Position numbers and translations under genes: made by a program. The notes under the pieces were generated by a model, which worked only from the letters and a program-made list of their open reading frames with translations, was not told the origin of the DNA and ran no database searches. Positions 21,901 through 36,900 of a DNA stretch of 64,000 nucleotides are shown one piece after another. Origin of the DNA: Elmis aenea (Eukaryota > Arthropoda > Insecta > Coleoptera > Elmidae). Where the stretch lies: NCBI GenBank assembly GCA_947652605.1, contig OX393581.1, positions 53,335,003-53,399,002 on the forward strand. Direction: 5' to 3'. Position 1 is the stretch's first letter; each line of letters opens with the position of its first letter.

Positions 21901-24900
21901 GTTTGGTTTTTGAGAACCGACATGCAACTTTGTTATTTTAAATACAACACTCTGTACATTGTTACGCTTTTTTGTAGACAATTTGATTAACTTTAAAAAA
22001 CATAAAGTATGTTCTATTCTTAAATAAATGTATCTTGATTCAGTTGATCGTGTTTTAGTAAATCAATACGCAAAATGCAATACACTTCTTTGTTCAAATC
22101 TTATATGTTTTAATGTTGGTATAAACCCACATAAACTACAATTATATCTTAACAGATGCCATAAGTGTAAGCTCTTTGATATTACTAATTTATGTTAGGA
22201 CGTAAAATATTGCCGCGTCTAATGATTTAATTCCAAAACTTCATTTATAACCGTATATTACCTTAATGGGGATACGATAAAAGCAACCTTTTGACTTTAT
22301 ACCGCGCCAATCTTATTCCAGCGAGATTTATTTATCGTAAAACGACTAGCGTCTACATTTTTAAATTCATTACGTTTGGCTATTCAAAAACCTTTTAACT
22401 CAAAGCTGAACAGCAATTATTCTTAACTCAATCCGTTTTGTATATCCAGACAACGTTAACAGTTAACAAGTTTGTACTAATGTATGGTGTCTAGACATAC
22501 TGAAGGGTTATTGCAATATAAAGATGTAAGGGTTGAACTTTGACAAAACTGGCAAAAGTTTAAAACACTGAAATCCAATTAGAAGAGACAATAGACCAAC
22601 ACGCCTTGGTTTGGTTTAAACGAGCAGCTGGAAACAATAACGGAAAAGTTGTGAAGTTTATTTGAGGAATTAAGTTGAAAAGAAACAGATTTCAGAGAAT
22701 ATTAAAATGTACGTGATTTATTTTACCTTGAGATAATTGCTAGAACATTGAACTGAACGTTTCTTATAGGTTCAAACAACGAAATCAAAATCAAAGCAAT
22801 GCAAAGTGCAAAAACAAAATTGCACTTTTTTTTGTATTAAGAAACGAACTGTTTTATTTCCTTGCAAATCATGATTTTTATTTCGGTGAATGTAGGTATA
22901 ACACACCAAACATTAAACAGTATGTACCTCTTATTTATTGTAAATTTTAACTTAAGATAACAATATTTTGACCATTCGATAACTAAAAACTCTTGAAAAA
23001 TATTGATAGAATTCTTGTCGAATGAGTCATAAAAGCTTCACAATACATTTTGATCATTTTCAATTTTATTAAATTAATTTAGATATCTATAAGAATTCCT
23101 TATAAAGGTAGACATGTCAACTTTTCTACGTATGCTTTTACACATCAGAATTCTATATCGAACTTAATTTCAGTTTTCTGATAGAGGCACTTGTCTAAAT
23201 TTACATATTTAAATTATTTTTCGAGTTCTCCTATCCGTTGGCAAACTTTCCGAGAATTGTGGCCTGTAGCAGCACTTTTTATTTAGATTTTGTTCAATAA
23301 ATTTCGAATTAGTATCTCAACAATGCATACAAAATCAACCCATTATAAAAGTTATTCGATATGTTTTTAAAACATGAAAACCGCTTAAAATTAAAAAATT
23401 ATAAGACTGTTTAGAATAAATATAATAAGCAATGCATTGCCACCTTTGGTTTGTTCAAAAAAGGTCTGAAACATTTTTTATTGACTCTCAAACGTTTTCA
23501 ATAAATTCCAAGACTATAACCTTGCAACTTTTTTCAGAAAAAAATCGATTGTTTTGCGATGGTCTTTATATTTTCGGAAAATGTTAAAGACACCCTAAGC
23601 AATGCATTGCCACCTTTGGTTTGTTTAAAAAATGCCTGAAACATTTTTTATAGACTCTCAAACTTTTTCAATAAATTCCAAGACTATAACCTTGCAACTT
23701 TTTTCAGAAAAAAATCGATTGTTTTGCGATGGTCTTTATATTTTCGGAAAATGTTAAAGACACCCTAACCAATGCATTTCCACCTTTGGTTTGTTCAAAA
23801 AAGGCCTGAAACATTTTTTATAGACTCTCAAACTTTTTCAATAAACTCCAAGACTATATATATAACCTTGCAACTTTTTTCAGAAAAAAATCGATTGTTT
23901 TGCGATGGTCTTTATATTTTCGGAAAATGTTAAAGACACCCTCAGCAATGCATAACCACCTTTGGTTTGTTCAAAAAAGGCCTGAAACATTTTTTATAGA
24001 CTCTCAAACTTTTTCAATAAATTCCAAGACTATATATATAACCTTGCAACTTTTTTCAGAAAAAAATCGATTGTTTTGCGATGGTCTTTATATTTTCGGA
24101 AAATGTTAAAGACACCCTTAGCCAGGGCTGCGGAGTCGGTAAAAAAAAGTCGACTTCAACTCCAATTCCGACTCCTGAGAATACCCCCACACACAAGACT
24201 CTTTCAAAAAAATCAATTACAATCAAACCAACTAAGTTGTGACTGCAGTAAAATATGGGCAATAATTACCTGTAGATGGGTCTTTGAGATCCGTGATGGC
24301 GTCCACCATGTCTAATGCCATGTCACACACCCTCTCCGCGTGGTTCACCTCTTTCTCTGGAGCTCCTGAGACCACCATGTAGGCATCTCCTATTGTCTCC
24401 ACCTGACGTCGCAAAACAGAAATCCTTTGCGTCACCCTAACAACTCTTGGCCAAAACCCTAACTACCAACACACACAGAAACGAAAACAAACAAAACAAA
24501 AACAAAATTAAACTGTGCATTGGAAAAAAAGTGTCAAATGATAATGTTAATACGCAATCAAAATAAATAAGAAAAAAATCACATTTAATGTTAAACGAAA
24601 AGATTTTTGCTAGAGAAATCGTGCAAAAATTATTACAGTTCTATGAAATCATATCTTACAACACTGCAGCAAAATGAAAATACAATTTAGTGTCTGAATA
24701 ATTTTTAAACCTGTGTATTTATAGACTTACAAGATTTTTTTGTCATTTTACTTAAGGCGGTTGACGTAAACGAACACTAAATATCGAAAACTAAACGAAT
24801 ATGGCAAACAAAGTTAAAATACAAAGGCTTTTCGCTTGACTGAATGTGATTTCTATCACGATCTGAATCAGGTCTTCCTGTTTTTCTCAAAAGGCATAAA

Positions 24901-27900
24901 CTAAGTTAAAATAGAAAGATAGTGGATGTGTTATGTACAACAAAAGAAATACGAAGCCTGTAAATTAATTTTTAAAAGGTGTACAGACGAATTTCTCCAG
25001 AGCAACATAAACAAACTGAAGCTGTCTACACAGAATTTAATAGTTTTGAATACAAAAATTACGAGGAAGTAATGATAAAATATTTTTATTGCAAATTCGA
25101 TTATATAGGGCACAACCGGAGATTTCTATCATCTATTTTTTCAATAAATAAAGATTTGGATTGCATCAAATTATTGTACTGCTTAAGAAATCGTTTGAAT
25201 TTTATTGTGCTCCGTGCAAAAGTACGTGATTAACAAATCAGAACAAACAAAACGAATTGATGAAATTTTGTACTCACTTTGTATACCCTGTTTCGCTCCG
25301 TTAACGTATCAAATATGGAATACATGGCGTTCAGCATTGAAACAACTTCCATCGGGGTTATCCTACTGCAGATTTCAGTAAAAGTAACTACGTCGGAAAA
25401 TAGAATTGAAACACTATCGAACATCTGAAAAATAAACATCAATTAATATTAGAACGTTCGATTAGTACTTAAAACATTAACAGAACAAATAAATGTTCAT
25501 ACACAAGATGGTCAAGATGTGTGGAAAAATCAATGGCATGCAAGAGGAAATAGGAAATATGTTTGACAAAATGCACAAACCTTAAGAATTATTAAGTATA
25601 TACAAGCTTTACACATTTTGTTTAATAAAAAAGTCGAAAAACAAAATTTTTTAATTGGGATTTCTAGTTTGCGGATTGAGATGAAATCATAATCCATTTA
25701 TTATTAAAATCTATTGTAAAATTACCTATTAAAAATAAATGGAAAAACACAATAACGCACCTACAAATATTTTATGGGAAAACTTTACAACTACCTCAGT
25801 TTATTGCCATCACAGCCGTTAAGCAAAATCACATATAATAAGCCAGCTTGTTTTATATTATAGGTTCACGTTTAGGACCAACTCAAAACCGTTAGGACGT
25901 CTTAAATAACAATGGTCCATTTCCCTTTAATGTCGGCTCACTTCGACGAAAAACTTTTAGAGAAATATTACTTCCCCCGCAAATCTTTCCCGGGGCTAAA
26001 CTTGACATAATAAAAAAACTATAACTTCATATATGTGTGTTAGATAAGGGGCTCTTACGCACCCCAACAGTTAAAGAAGGGGATGAATTTACTACTGATA
26101 AGTACGATTTACAATCAATAATTGGAAACAGATAAGCCATGTGTGTAATAACAAACACTTTGTTTTTTTTTTGTAAAAAAAAAGAGAACAAAGTGCAAAA
26201 CTGTGTGCTGGCGTATTGTCGTGATGTTCAGGTAGACCAACAACCAATATGGAAAAAAGAATTGAATAACTAGCCAGCGAACGAAGGAGAACAGTTAATG
26301 AGATGAGCGCGTTGACGGCGTCAGGAAAGAATGGAAAAAATGGGTGACGAACCCCAAAAAGCCGACGCCGTAAGGCAAAAGGCGATAGAAAAAGAAGAAG
26401 AAAAAGGATTCAATTTCAAAATTGTGTATGGTTTAAGGATTTGTAAAAAATCAAGAACGTCAACGGAATTCCTAAGACAAAAGAGATGATTAAAATGCCA
26501 AATAAGTACAACTATGTATTTAACAGTGGTGATTTAAAAATTTTAGTTTTCTACTAATACTTAATTAATTTACCAATATAACAATTTTCATCTTTCAGCA
26601 AATTAATCAACCCAACAATACGATTTAAAAAAAATTATTTGCTATTGCAGTGACCCAACTATTGCAATTTTAAAACCTCTCGAATTTAGCATCTTATGCT
26701 TGCAAGAAATTTATCTCGATAAAGCCTGATCCATTTAATTTGTGCAACTTCTAAATTAAAATACTGATTGAAAGAGCATTGACACGCTCTAATTGGATTA
26801 TTGAGGGCTGCGCTGAGAAAATTGCAACCGTTTCAGAGCTAAAGACAGCCAATTCGTTTAATTAGTTGAGGAAGTTCCACCTCTTGTCTCGCTTGATTCT
26901 AATTGGAACACATATAATAAGGCCAATTAAACACTTTCTCTATTTATAAAACAGCTGTGTTATTAAGTATAAATAGTTTGACATAAGTTGTTTTTTTTAA
27001 AGAGTCGGACGACAAAGCTTTTGTCATTGTTTACACTTTTTTTACTACACAGCATTTAAACTTTATCGACACATTTCCCAAGAGTCAAAATAAACATCGA
27101 TTTTCGTAATTCTCAGCAAACAATAACTTGGAAATTTTAATATTTCCAGCCGTAGGATAAAAGTCGCCATATTTTGACACAAAAAACCCAGAACGATAAA
27201 AGCAGTTTTTATGGCAAACATATAAAAGGAACTCGCTTTCAATCATAAACTGCAATGTCTTTGTATATTGACTCCCTTCAAATTTAGGGCTCCTTAAAAT
27301 TTCAAAAATAATAACTTAAATAACAGTTCATAACAATAGCCTGCAAAGGCATAAAATTTCACCCGTTACGTATAGATGTGACACACTAATATGTGTGAAT
27401 AGAAGTTTATATTGTACACTAAAAACTGTTCCTTTTAAGTAAAAATTTATTTGGAAAATAAGTATAATTAAAAACTGAATCAGTTGTGTGAGCTTAAGCT
27501 CTTTAACGATTTTTGTTTTATTAAACCCTGATAGAGTTTATAACAGCGCAATCTGGTCTTTGAGACCAATGAGCAGTTTAATTTTAGCCTAAATTATTAA
27601 TGTTCAAACTTAGTCTAGGGTTTACCCAATAGTAGTCCTTAGTTTGCTAATATAATATAAGTACACTAATTAATAACGTGCACACTACCGCACAGTCTCT
27701 GCTTTTTAACTTTTGTTTAAACTAACTCAAAAGGCAAAGGTCGTTATGGTATTGTTTTCTAACTTTGGAATATAACAAGTAAGCAATAGGTATAAGACCG
27801 GACCTAGTACGCTTCTTTGTTAAACTCCTGCTTCAATTTCTTTTTAAGTTCTGAGTAAGATTCTTCTTGCTTTATTCTGGAGCGTCTCTCTGAGATGTAG

Positions 27901-30900
27901 GACTGAAGAATTTGTGAGTATTGTTTTGGGAGGAGCGATCTTAGTTTATAATTGAAACCATCATGCCACACTTTGTCGAAAGCCTGCGCTTCGTCTAGAA
28001 AGATAGTAGAGCAAACTTTCTTTCCTTCTAGGGCTTTTTCTATGACATTCGCAATTCTATGTACTTGGTCAATAGATGAATGTTTATTTCTAAATCCAAA
28101 TTGATGAGACGGAATTAGTTTCTTTTCTTTTATTATCGGTTTCATTCTTTTGACTGTTTGACTGTTAGAAAAGCTGTTGCTCAAACGAATCTTAAAAGAT
28201 TTAATTTGTTTTAAATAAACACCAGACTAAATAAGAATTGCATAACGTTTATCTATCGAGTGTAGCTCCAGTGAAAAGGAAAAAATAATGTTTTTGGTTA
28301 AAATGTAAAAAGGTTTGAAGAATATGCATTATTTCAATAAAATCTGGGGAGGCTGCAGTCCTGCACCCTTTTTGAACAAGTCACCCTTGACATAGATACC
28401 AAAAATGTAACGTGTAGGCAATACAGTTGAAATAAAGAAAGATTTAAATGTTTTTCTTCATTCTTAAAATATTTTTCTACATGGTTTATGGACCTTTACC
28501 TTGGCACTTGGAACCCACGTTAGCAACGCTTGTTCTCAGCATCACTTTAAGCATTTCACAAGAAACTCATAAATTCGGAAGCAGATAAATATTAGAGCAT
28601 CATTTTTATTATCAGAGATAAATTTGAACGCACGATTTGGTCTCATATAATGACGGCCTATCCTAAGCTGGGATGAAGGTAACAATGTAGTTAACTTCCC
28701 TCTGTTCCACGTATTTTTTCATCCTTTCAGTTTAATGTATCGGTAAATTTGCGATTATAGGATTTTGACCCCAATCATGTTATCTTATATCGTTACACGT
28801 TACGTTTTGTGCCAAATCTTTTGACGAGTTTAGCGAATTGTTTCATTTCGAGAAGATTAGTTTTACGCCATTTTAACATCAGTGGCTCAGAGCATTTTAT
28901 TTCGGTTTTCCTTTTTTTTTAGCTGTATTTCGTGCAATGCTTGTTTTGGATGCAAGTTATTTCGGGGATGATTTCCGCAATTTTTTCTTAATTTCGTTCG
29001 TTGGAGATTTTATTGGTCGTATTTTGCGTAAGCTCAATGTTTAATGGTTAGTCGTTAAAATATGCTAAGGTTTTAATTAAACTTGTGGCTTTCTCTAAGT
29101 TTGTGTATTCAGTAAATTGTGTATTACTTTTAAGGAATATACCGAGTGTCCCAGTTTGGTATTCGTACTCCTACTAAACCAATTAACTTAGGATAACGAA
29201 AATTGGTAGGCTTATATAATAAACAATAACATCTTCTCGTACAACGTTGACATGTATTTATACATTTGTTCTTCTGTTGTGCGTTCATCTTTAATGTTTG
29301 CAAATAGCACCGTGGGACAAACAGGGCAAATTCGTTAAAACGAAACAATGGTTTTATTTTGATATGCAGACATTAGGGATAAATAAGATCACATGTAATT
29401 AAACGCATATTCGCGAATAATTTTTTAACTGCTTAGGATATTGTCTTGAAATTTTCAGGACATGTTTATTATGCTCATTCATAACAAAATAACGGTTTAG
29501 GAAATTATCCAATGTTTTGTCTGTAAGAAACTTCAACAATTAATTCGAAAAATTAAAATTTCTTTACTGTTATGCTCGTCTCGAAAAATATTCGCGAATA
29601 ATATTTTAACTGCTTAGGATATTGTCTTGAAATTTTCAGGACATGTTTATTATGCTCATTCATAACAAAATAACGGTTTAGGAAATTATGCAATGTTTTG
29701 TGTGTAAGAAACTTCAACAATTAATTCGAAAAATTAAAATTTCTTTACTGTTATGCTCGTCTCGAAAAATATTCGCGAATAATATTTTAACTGCTTAGGA
29801 TATTGTCTTGAAATTTTCAGGACATGTTTATTATGCTCATTCATAACAAAATAACGGTTTAGGAAATTATGCAATGTTTTGTGTGTAAGAAACTTCAACA
29901 ATTAATTCGAAAAATTAAAATTTCTTTACTGTTATGCTCGTCTCGAAACATATTCGCGAATAATATTTTAACTGCTTAGGATATTGTCTTGAAATTTTCA
30001 GGACATGTTTATTATGCTCATTCATAACAAACTAACGGTTCAGGAAATTATGCAATGTTTTGTCTGTAAGAAACTTCAACAAATAACTCGAAAAATCAAA
30101 ATTTCTTAAGTTTTATATCGTTTTAAAACACATACTCGCGAATAATTTTTTAACTGCTTGATATTGACGTGAAATTTTCAGGACATGTTTATCATGCTTA
30201 TTCACAACAAAATAATGGTTTAGGAAATAATCCAATGTTTTGTCTGTCAGAAACTTCAACAATTAACTCACAAAAGCAAAATTTCTTAAGTGTTATATCA
30301 TTTTAAATTGTCAAGTAAAATTTTATTGCGTTTTGCAAAAAATTAATTAACAACTTCTAAAGTCTTATATCCATTACTTTTAATTAAACTAAATAGATGA
30401 ATATTTTCTTCCTAATTAATTTCATTTGCGTAGGCTTTTGTTAAGACCAATAGAAATTGAATTTATTTATAGCAAAGGTTTAATTGGCCTGGCGTATTAT
30501 TTCAATATTAAACAACTTATTTAGTCCTTGTGACAAATGCCCCAATAAAATTAATTTAAAGGGGTTTTTGTTGTCAAATACAATGGTCTTGCAATTTCTT
30601 GAAGTAATTAAGTTCAAAATTAATCGGGCAAGTTATACCTTTTTGCTTCGCATTGCGTTTAAATTAATTGAACAAGGATTATTTTTTGAATACCCGCTAA
30701 AAGTTTCTTGTAGAATGCTGGCTGAAATTATAAATCTGATAATGAATCAAATAGAAATTTCGATTTTTATTAAATACCTGATTCATATAGCACTTTCTCT
30801 TAAATTTAATATTTGTTTCTTCCTTTTTTTTAAATTATTCAAATCGAAGCAAAGTCCCGGAAAAACAAAACTCCTGAGAATTACCTGGATTTTTGTTTTC

Positions 30901-33900
30901 TCTCTGGAGTGCCAGGAATAGAAAAACAGTCGAGATAGAAACCCTAGTTGCATTGTACGGAAAGGTTAATGTATCTCGAAAATTTTTCTTACAGTTTTCT
31001 TCAAGCCATCTTTTTCATAATTTTACTACAGTTTACCAATCTCCGACTTACCTCACATGTGTCTATTGGATTTTCTCCCGTCCTTAAACGATCTGCCACT
31101 TGTTTCGGTATCATCTGATACAACAACTCGTCAGTCCTTCTCATCTCCTCGTCCAACTTCCTCATCGACTCTTCTAGCTTTTTACTCTTTTGTTGTTCTT
31201 GATCCAACGCCAACTTTAATTCAACTGATTGCTGAGTTCCCGCTAACATCAAATCTCTGTAAACAAAAGCGATTGTAAGTAAACAAAACTGAACTTTGCT
31301 TCATTCAAACAGTAAAGTTGTTCCATATTTTTAAAATAGTGCTCGAGTTTTGTAGTGGATTCAAAAAATAATGTATATAGGTTTAATTAAAAAGCAGTAG
31401 CCAATTTATTTATATAATTTAAGCCACAGTAATCGGACAAAAATTTTTACACATATTATTTGTAGCTTAAATAATGACCATTGGCTCTCAAATAATTTAC
31501 AATTCTAAAATTTCCAGGAAAAGTGGAAAAAGTTTAAAGCATATTTTTAAATTTATCTACTAGATATTTTAAAAATGTACCTGCTAAAGTCGTGCATGGA
31601 CAAATCGTTAATGTAAAGTCCCGAAGAAATAAGAGAGTTGAGGTCAGGCATAACTGGAGTGCCTAAATACATTATCATCTTCCAAGTTTCCATATAGATC
31701 ATTTGTCCTGCAATAAACAAGATGGTTCGTTTACACTCACATACGATATAAATCTTTTAAACTAGGATAGAAAACATCGCAGTTCCAATTTTAAAACGAA
31801 TCCTGACTATACTTTGTAGAATATTGCAGTATAAATTGGTGATATTGACTTTTGAACACGTCTAGAATCTGGGCAAACGACAAAGTTGCAATTTATATCT
31901 GGAAATCATAGTCGGTTCTAACATTTATTAAAACTTCGTTTATTATCTATATAATTTTGTTTAAACTTATTGATAAAGTAATGCATTTTTACGAAGATGA
32001 ATCAAAAATTGGATATAAGTTTTTGATATATTAATATATGTTGTTATTGATAACAGCTTCTTTTATCTGTACTAAAACTCTGGCACCGCATGAATGTTAC
32101 GGCTATGCAAAAAAATAAAAACGCAGATAATTTTTCATAACACAGCACTAAAAGTTGGTAATGAAGTAACCAGTTTTATTGAAGAGGGCTTTCTTATTTT
32201 TATGCATGGCAAAAATGTTGAAATTAGAATTTAGCAGAGCCAACGACGTAATAAAACATGTTATTGAAATTTTAAGATGGCGGGATTAGCAGTTCTTTGT
32301 CGGGTGTTAATTTTGTTTTTGATTTTCCTTCGAGGTTGCCACAACTGAATGTAGCCAAAACTGTTTGCAAAAAAAATTATAAATGGTTGGATTAAGTAAG
32401 TGATTCATTGGTTATTATAAATAAGACTTAAGTAAAGTCACATGATTTTTTGGAGGATATATTTTTATAAATATGGTTGCAACTAATGAAGAGACAAGAG
32501 ATCCTTTGCAAAAAAAAAGTTAAAGTAATTTTTAATTAAACTTATTTTTATTTACAACTTATAAAAGTTTGGACTTAATTAAAAACTTATTTGAAGTGTA
32601 CTTTGTTAGCAAACATCTAAAATGTATTTTCATTAACACACCACTTTATTTTAATTTTTTACTAATTTTCGCGTAACTGCTGCCTGTTTAAAAAGCTAAA
32701 TAATTTTAACTGTCAATATTTGATCCAAACTCTGTTAACATTTAACTAATTTAATTATAACTTAAAGCTACCCTTAAACTTTTTAAAAAAGTTTACTTAA
32801 AATTAATTAGTCGTCATTTTTATTATTTAAAACTTGTATGCCAACAAAACGCAGTATATATTTCAACAATTTAAATTGGTGCATTGAAACATGACTATTT
32901 TAACTATATTTTTTAATTGATTGCATTAAATACTAGCGTTGTAGTTTCTTTTGAGATTTCCTTTTTACATATCAAGCATTTATTAGTAGAGTGTAGGGGC
33001 GGCGCGCGTCCGTCCATAGGTGTAGAGAGGTAGCTCTTCCTCAGATTTAATTGTAAACCAAAAAGACCAAAGAACGGAATTGAAATATAAACAAATTATA
33101 CAAAAATGTATTTAATGGTTTTATATTAGAAGCATAATTTTGCTTTACATGTCCCCTGTCTTACTCTTGCAGTAGTATACTAATTATTGATCTATTCGCC
33201 AAAACTTTCTTGTTTTTTCGTATCCGATACTTCGATAAAAGCGCCGATGTGCTAAAGTTTTGCCGTTTCCATGTTTACGTTGTTCATTTTCGGTCGAATT
33301 TAAAGATATGTGTGCAGAAAACAGCCGACTTTGCAGATAGTTAACTGGACGTCCATTCGTCAATATCACAGTCCCACTTCCTTATTTCTTTTAATGGATT
33401 TCGTTTATCTCGAAGTCGTTGGAGCAGCTACAGTTGATGTTGTGGGTATTTAAGTCGGATGGACCGTATATTTTTATTTGCTGGTCGGTGTGCGTAGGTG
33501 TTGTAACCGGAAACGATGTTCTCCAAATGGTGTGCTTCGAGTCACGTAGCGCCGTCAAATTATTCGCTGTTTCGAAGTTTACAACCTTCCTCATACATGA
33601 ATGACACGATATATGAGTTTGTTTGAAAATACTTACCTAAATAAATTTGGTCAATAAGTAAGATAAAATGATTAAATTTTATGTTACTTAAGAATGTTAA
33701 GCAATATTAGTGCAATGCATTTCGATTTATAATTGGTTTAAAAGTCGATTAAAAATAGTTTTTAAATCTCTTCAAGGTTGGTACAAATTTGCCAAGTGTT
33801 TAACATTGGAACTACTTGTTCCCAAAGTTAAAAACAAATTGCTATGGGCTCTATTGTTGATAAAATGTTTAATTATATTAGTGCAATGCATTTTGGGCAA

Positions 33901-36900
33901 CAGATAGTTCATAAACCGATTAAAAATATTTTTTAAATGTTTTCAAAGTTTAAAAATTAGCCAAATGTAGATATAGCCTTAAAACTTTTCCCTCAAAGTT
34001 TCAAAAATTTTGCTACTGACTTGGTTGTTTCTAGAAATATTAAACAGTATTAAGGTAATGCATATCAACTAATAATTTGTTTAGAAACTGATTAAAAATA
34101 TGTTTGAAATCTCTTCAGAATTGTTACAAATTTATCCTTTTCCCAAAATTTGAAAAATTTTACTATTGGCTTTATTGTTTGTAGGATTTTTTAAAACATT
34201 TTCTACCTTTCAAATAACCATTTGTTTAGAAACAAATTGTTTTTTTTTTTAATCTCTCCGAAATTGCTACACTTAAAACATTTTTTCCTAAATCTTTAAA
34301 AATTTTGCTATAAGCTTAATTATTTATTTATAGAAATCTTAAACTACATTAAATCAATGCATTTTAATTAACACTTCGTTGGGAATAAATTTAATGTAGT
34401 TTTTACAACGCCTCGAAATTTTTAAAAATTGGCCAAGGTTATACCCTTGAAACTTTTTCCCTAACACTCAAAAAAATTGCAATTGTCTTTATTGTTTGAA
34501 AAAATGCTAAAAAACATTATGGCAAGGCACTTGAACGAACATTTGTTTTTAAATCAATAAGAAATATGTTTGTTATCCTAAAACTGTTTAAAAATGTGTA
34601 CATTCTTGACTTTTTTTGATTGAAAACTAAAAGCTTAAATTTATTGTTTATAGAAATGTCAAACATAAATATAATAACGTATAACGACTAGCAATTTTTT
34701 TTAAACCTTTTAAAAACACGATGAAAAAGAACTAGAAAACAAAACCATTTCAATACAAAACAATATATTTAATCAGAAGCAAAAATACCAAACCAAAAAC
34801 AACTTAATCTAAAATTTAAACCCAAGTTTAGCAACGTATTTATATCAAGATTTAAAACACAATAAGTTAATTTTTATTGCCTGTTTAATTGTCTAGATCC
34901 AGATATTTAGTTGTCTGAACAAGTTTCTTTTATAAAATTATTGTGGCAGCGATGGGTTAATTTAAATATTCATTTATTGCAACGTGTTTCGTTTCCAATT
35001 TTATTGTACTCCATTCAAGGGTACAATTATTATAAACATCTCTATTTTGGTTGCAAAAAGCTAATTCTAGACTCTTCCAATAAGAAAAGTTTCGATTGCT
35101 TTTCTAATTAATTAACAGCGATTGGAAGAAGAATTATGGACAAGAATTATGGCACATTGTAACACATTCTTGAATAAAAATAGCAACTCCAGGAAGGACC
35201 TAAAGTAAAGTCCTGCTACATTGATGAGCAGGATCCTAATTGGTGTTTCAAATCTGTACAGCTTGTAAGAACTACTAGCTTTATTGTTCATTTAATTTCT
35301 AGTGATACAATAAAAGCAAACCCTTTATAATATAACCACCTTTTACTTCACTGGATTTATTTTTATAGGTTTAGACATCGCTTCAATAACACTACTCAAT
35401 TTGCTTTTCATGAACATTAAAACAAAGGACAAATTTATTGTTTTCGTAACACTTTGAACGACGGATATTGCCTGTCTTTAGTGGTAAGTAAGATAAAGCG
35501 TAAACTGGGAGATTTCGTTATCCTGTTTTTGTTATCACGGGACGACCAAAAAAGTTTGCGGAAATGTTCGGAGGAAAGTTGTATCTAAATAGTTTAGGTG
35601 CGACGAACTACGGAGGGCTTAAGTGTAACTGACGGCTACTCGAGTTTGGTCGCACTTGTAGAGAAGAATTAAAATAATTGTAAAAGTTACATTTAAGCTT
35701 TAATAAAATATTCATTCGTTGGAACAATTAGTAGAAATAAAATTGTATGTTGTTACTCAGTGACGTGCTTATGCGTAATAAAGTGTTTGTGTTAGGTTGG
35801 ACAAGTAAAATCCATTTAAAAGGCTGTTGCCTTTATTAACCCCTCCATGAAAACATCCTGGCTACGCTACTGTTACTTAAGTTTAAAAGCTGTTTCCAAG
35901 TTCTTGAAGTAATAGACTTTTTCAAAGTGGATTATTAAAATGATTCAGTCTGCTACAACAGATCTAAAGTAAACTTTGTAAAGCATGATTTATTAGTTGT
36001 ATTAAAGCTCCTCCATTAATTTAAAATACATATTTATACCCCTGAAGTTAGAACATCAATTAATATTTTACATGTTTCATTAATATTTAGTTAAAAACCG
36101 AAATTGTTTTGGCCATTAAAAAATTATTGCAACTTAAAAATTTCTTACCTTTAAGCCTTAAGTTTCTATCTTCAAGTGCATCCATGTCATCGTTGAGTAA
36201 TTCTTCTCTCTTTGTTTTTTCTACCGGTTTATCATTAAGTACAGGTTCCACAGATACAAGTTCGAAGATATTATTTGTTCGATTTAGAATCTGAAACATT
36301 CTGTTTTACATACAACACATCCATGTAAAATACGAATCACAATTTAAGCTTAAGACACTACTAAATATTATAGCCGCGTTTGAAATTACAAGCTACTTTT
36401 ATTGGTTCTAGCAATTAATGAAATACAGTGTGTTATTAATTATTTAACATGAAAAAATCGCCATGAAAATGAAAGAAGAAAACAATTACAATTCTTTTCG
36501 CCACAAACAATTCTTTGACGTTATTAATAAGTACATATTAGTTTTATTTAAATTACTTTATTCTTCTTCTTTTCTTTAATGAAAACAAGTAACCAGTTTT
36601 AGTCCTAAATCAAAAAACTCAAATAAAATTATATTTAGTTGTTTATTGTCTTCTAATTCCAGTCGTATTTTCCACAGCATTAATTTATAATGAAAAAGGT
36701 GGCGATGAAATTCGATAGTCATAAAAATTTAACCATGGCTTTAAAAACCTTTTACTGTTAACCTTTAGAAGCTAATAAATAAAAAAATAATTTTTAGATT
36801 GCTTTAATACAAAATAAAAAAATTGGAAACATTTGCGGTAATAATTTACTTATTCCCTGTTAATATTTAACTGTTTCTAGCAGGGCTGCGGAGTCGGGAA

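Larger units (their letters stand above)
31708..36148. other. 4.4-kb cyclase intron between exons 5 and 6
   Basis: Holds a GC-richer, partly open stretch at 33,184-33,604 (listed separately), a degenerate repeat array at 33,690-34,700 and a short hairpin at 35,598-35,655. Otherwise AT-rich with nothing recognised. Confidence 0.5.

Noticed and set aside
23900..24315. Overlapping 69-79 aa ORFs on both strands
   Set aside because: They read through the 170-bp tandem repeat and the hAT fragment; no domain.
30484..30921. 145-aa + strand ORF
   Set aside because: Low-complexity Leu/Ile/Phe/Lys translation of AT-rich intron; no conserved motif.
31057..31278. 73-aa + strand ORF
   Set aside because: Shadow of cyclase exon 7 on the opposite strand.
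36109..36294. 61-aa + strand Ser-rich ORF
   Set aside because: Shadow of cyclase exon 5.
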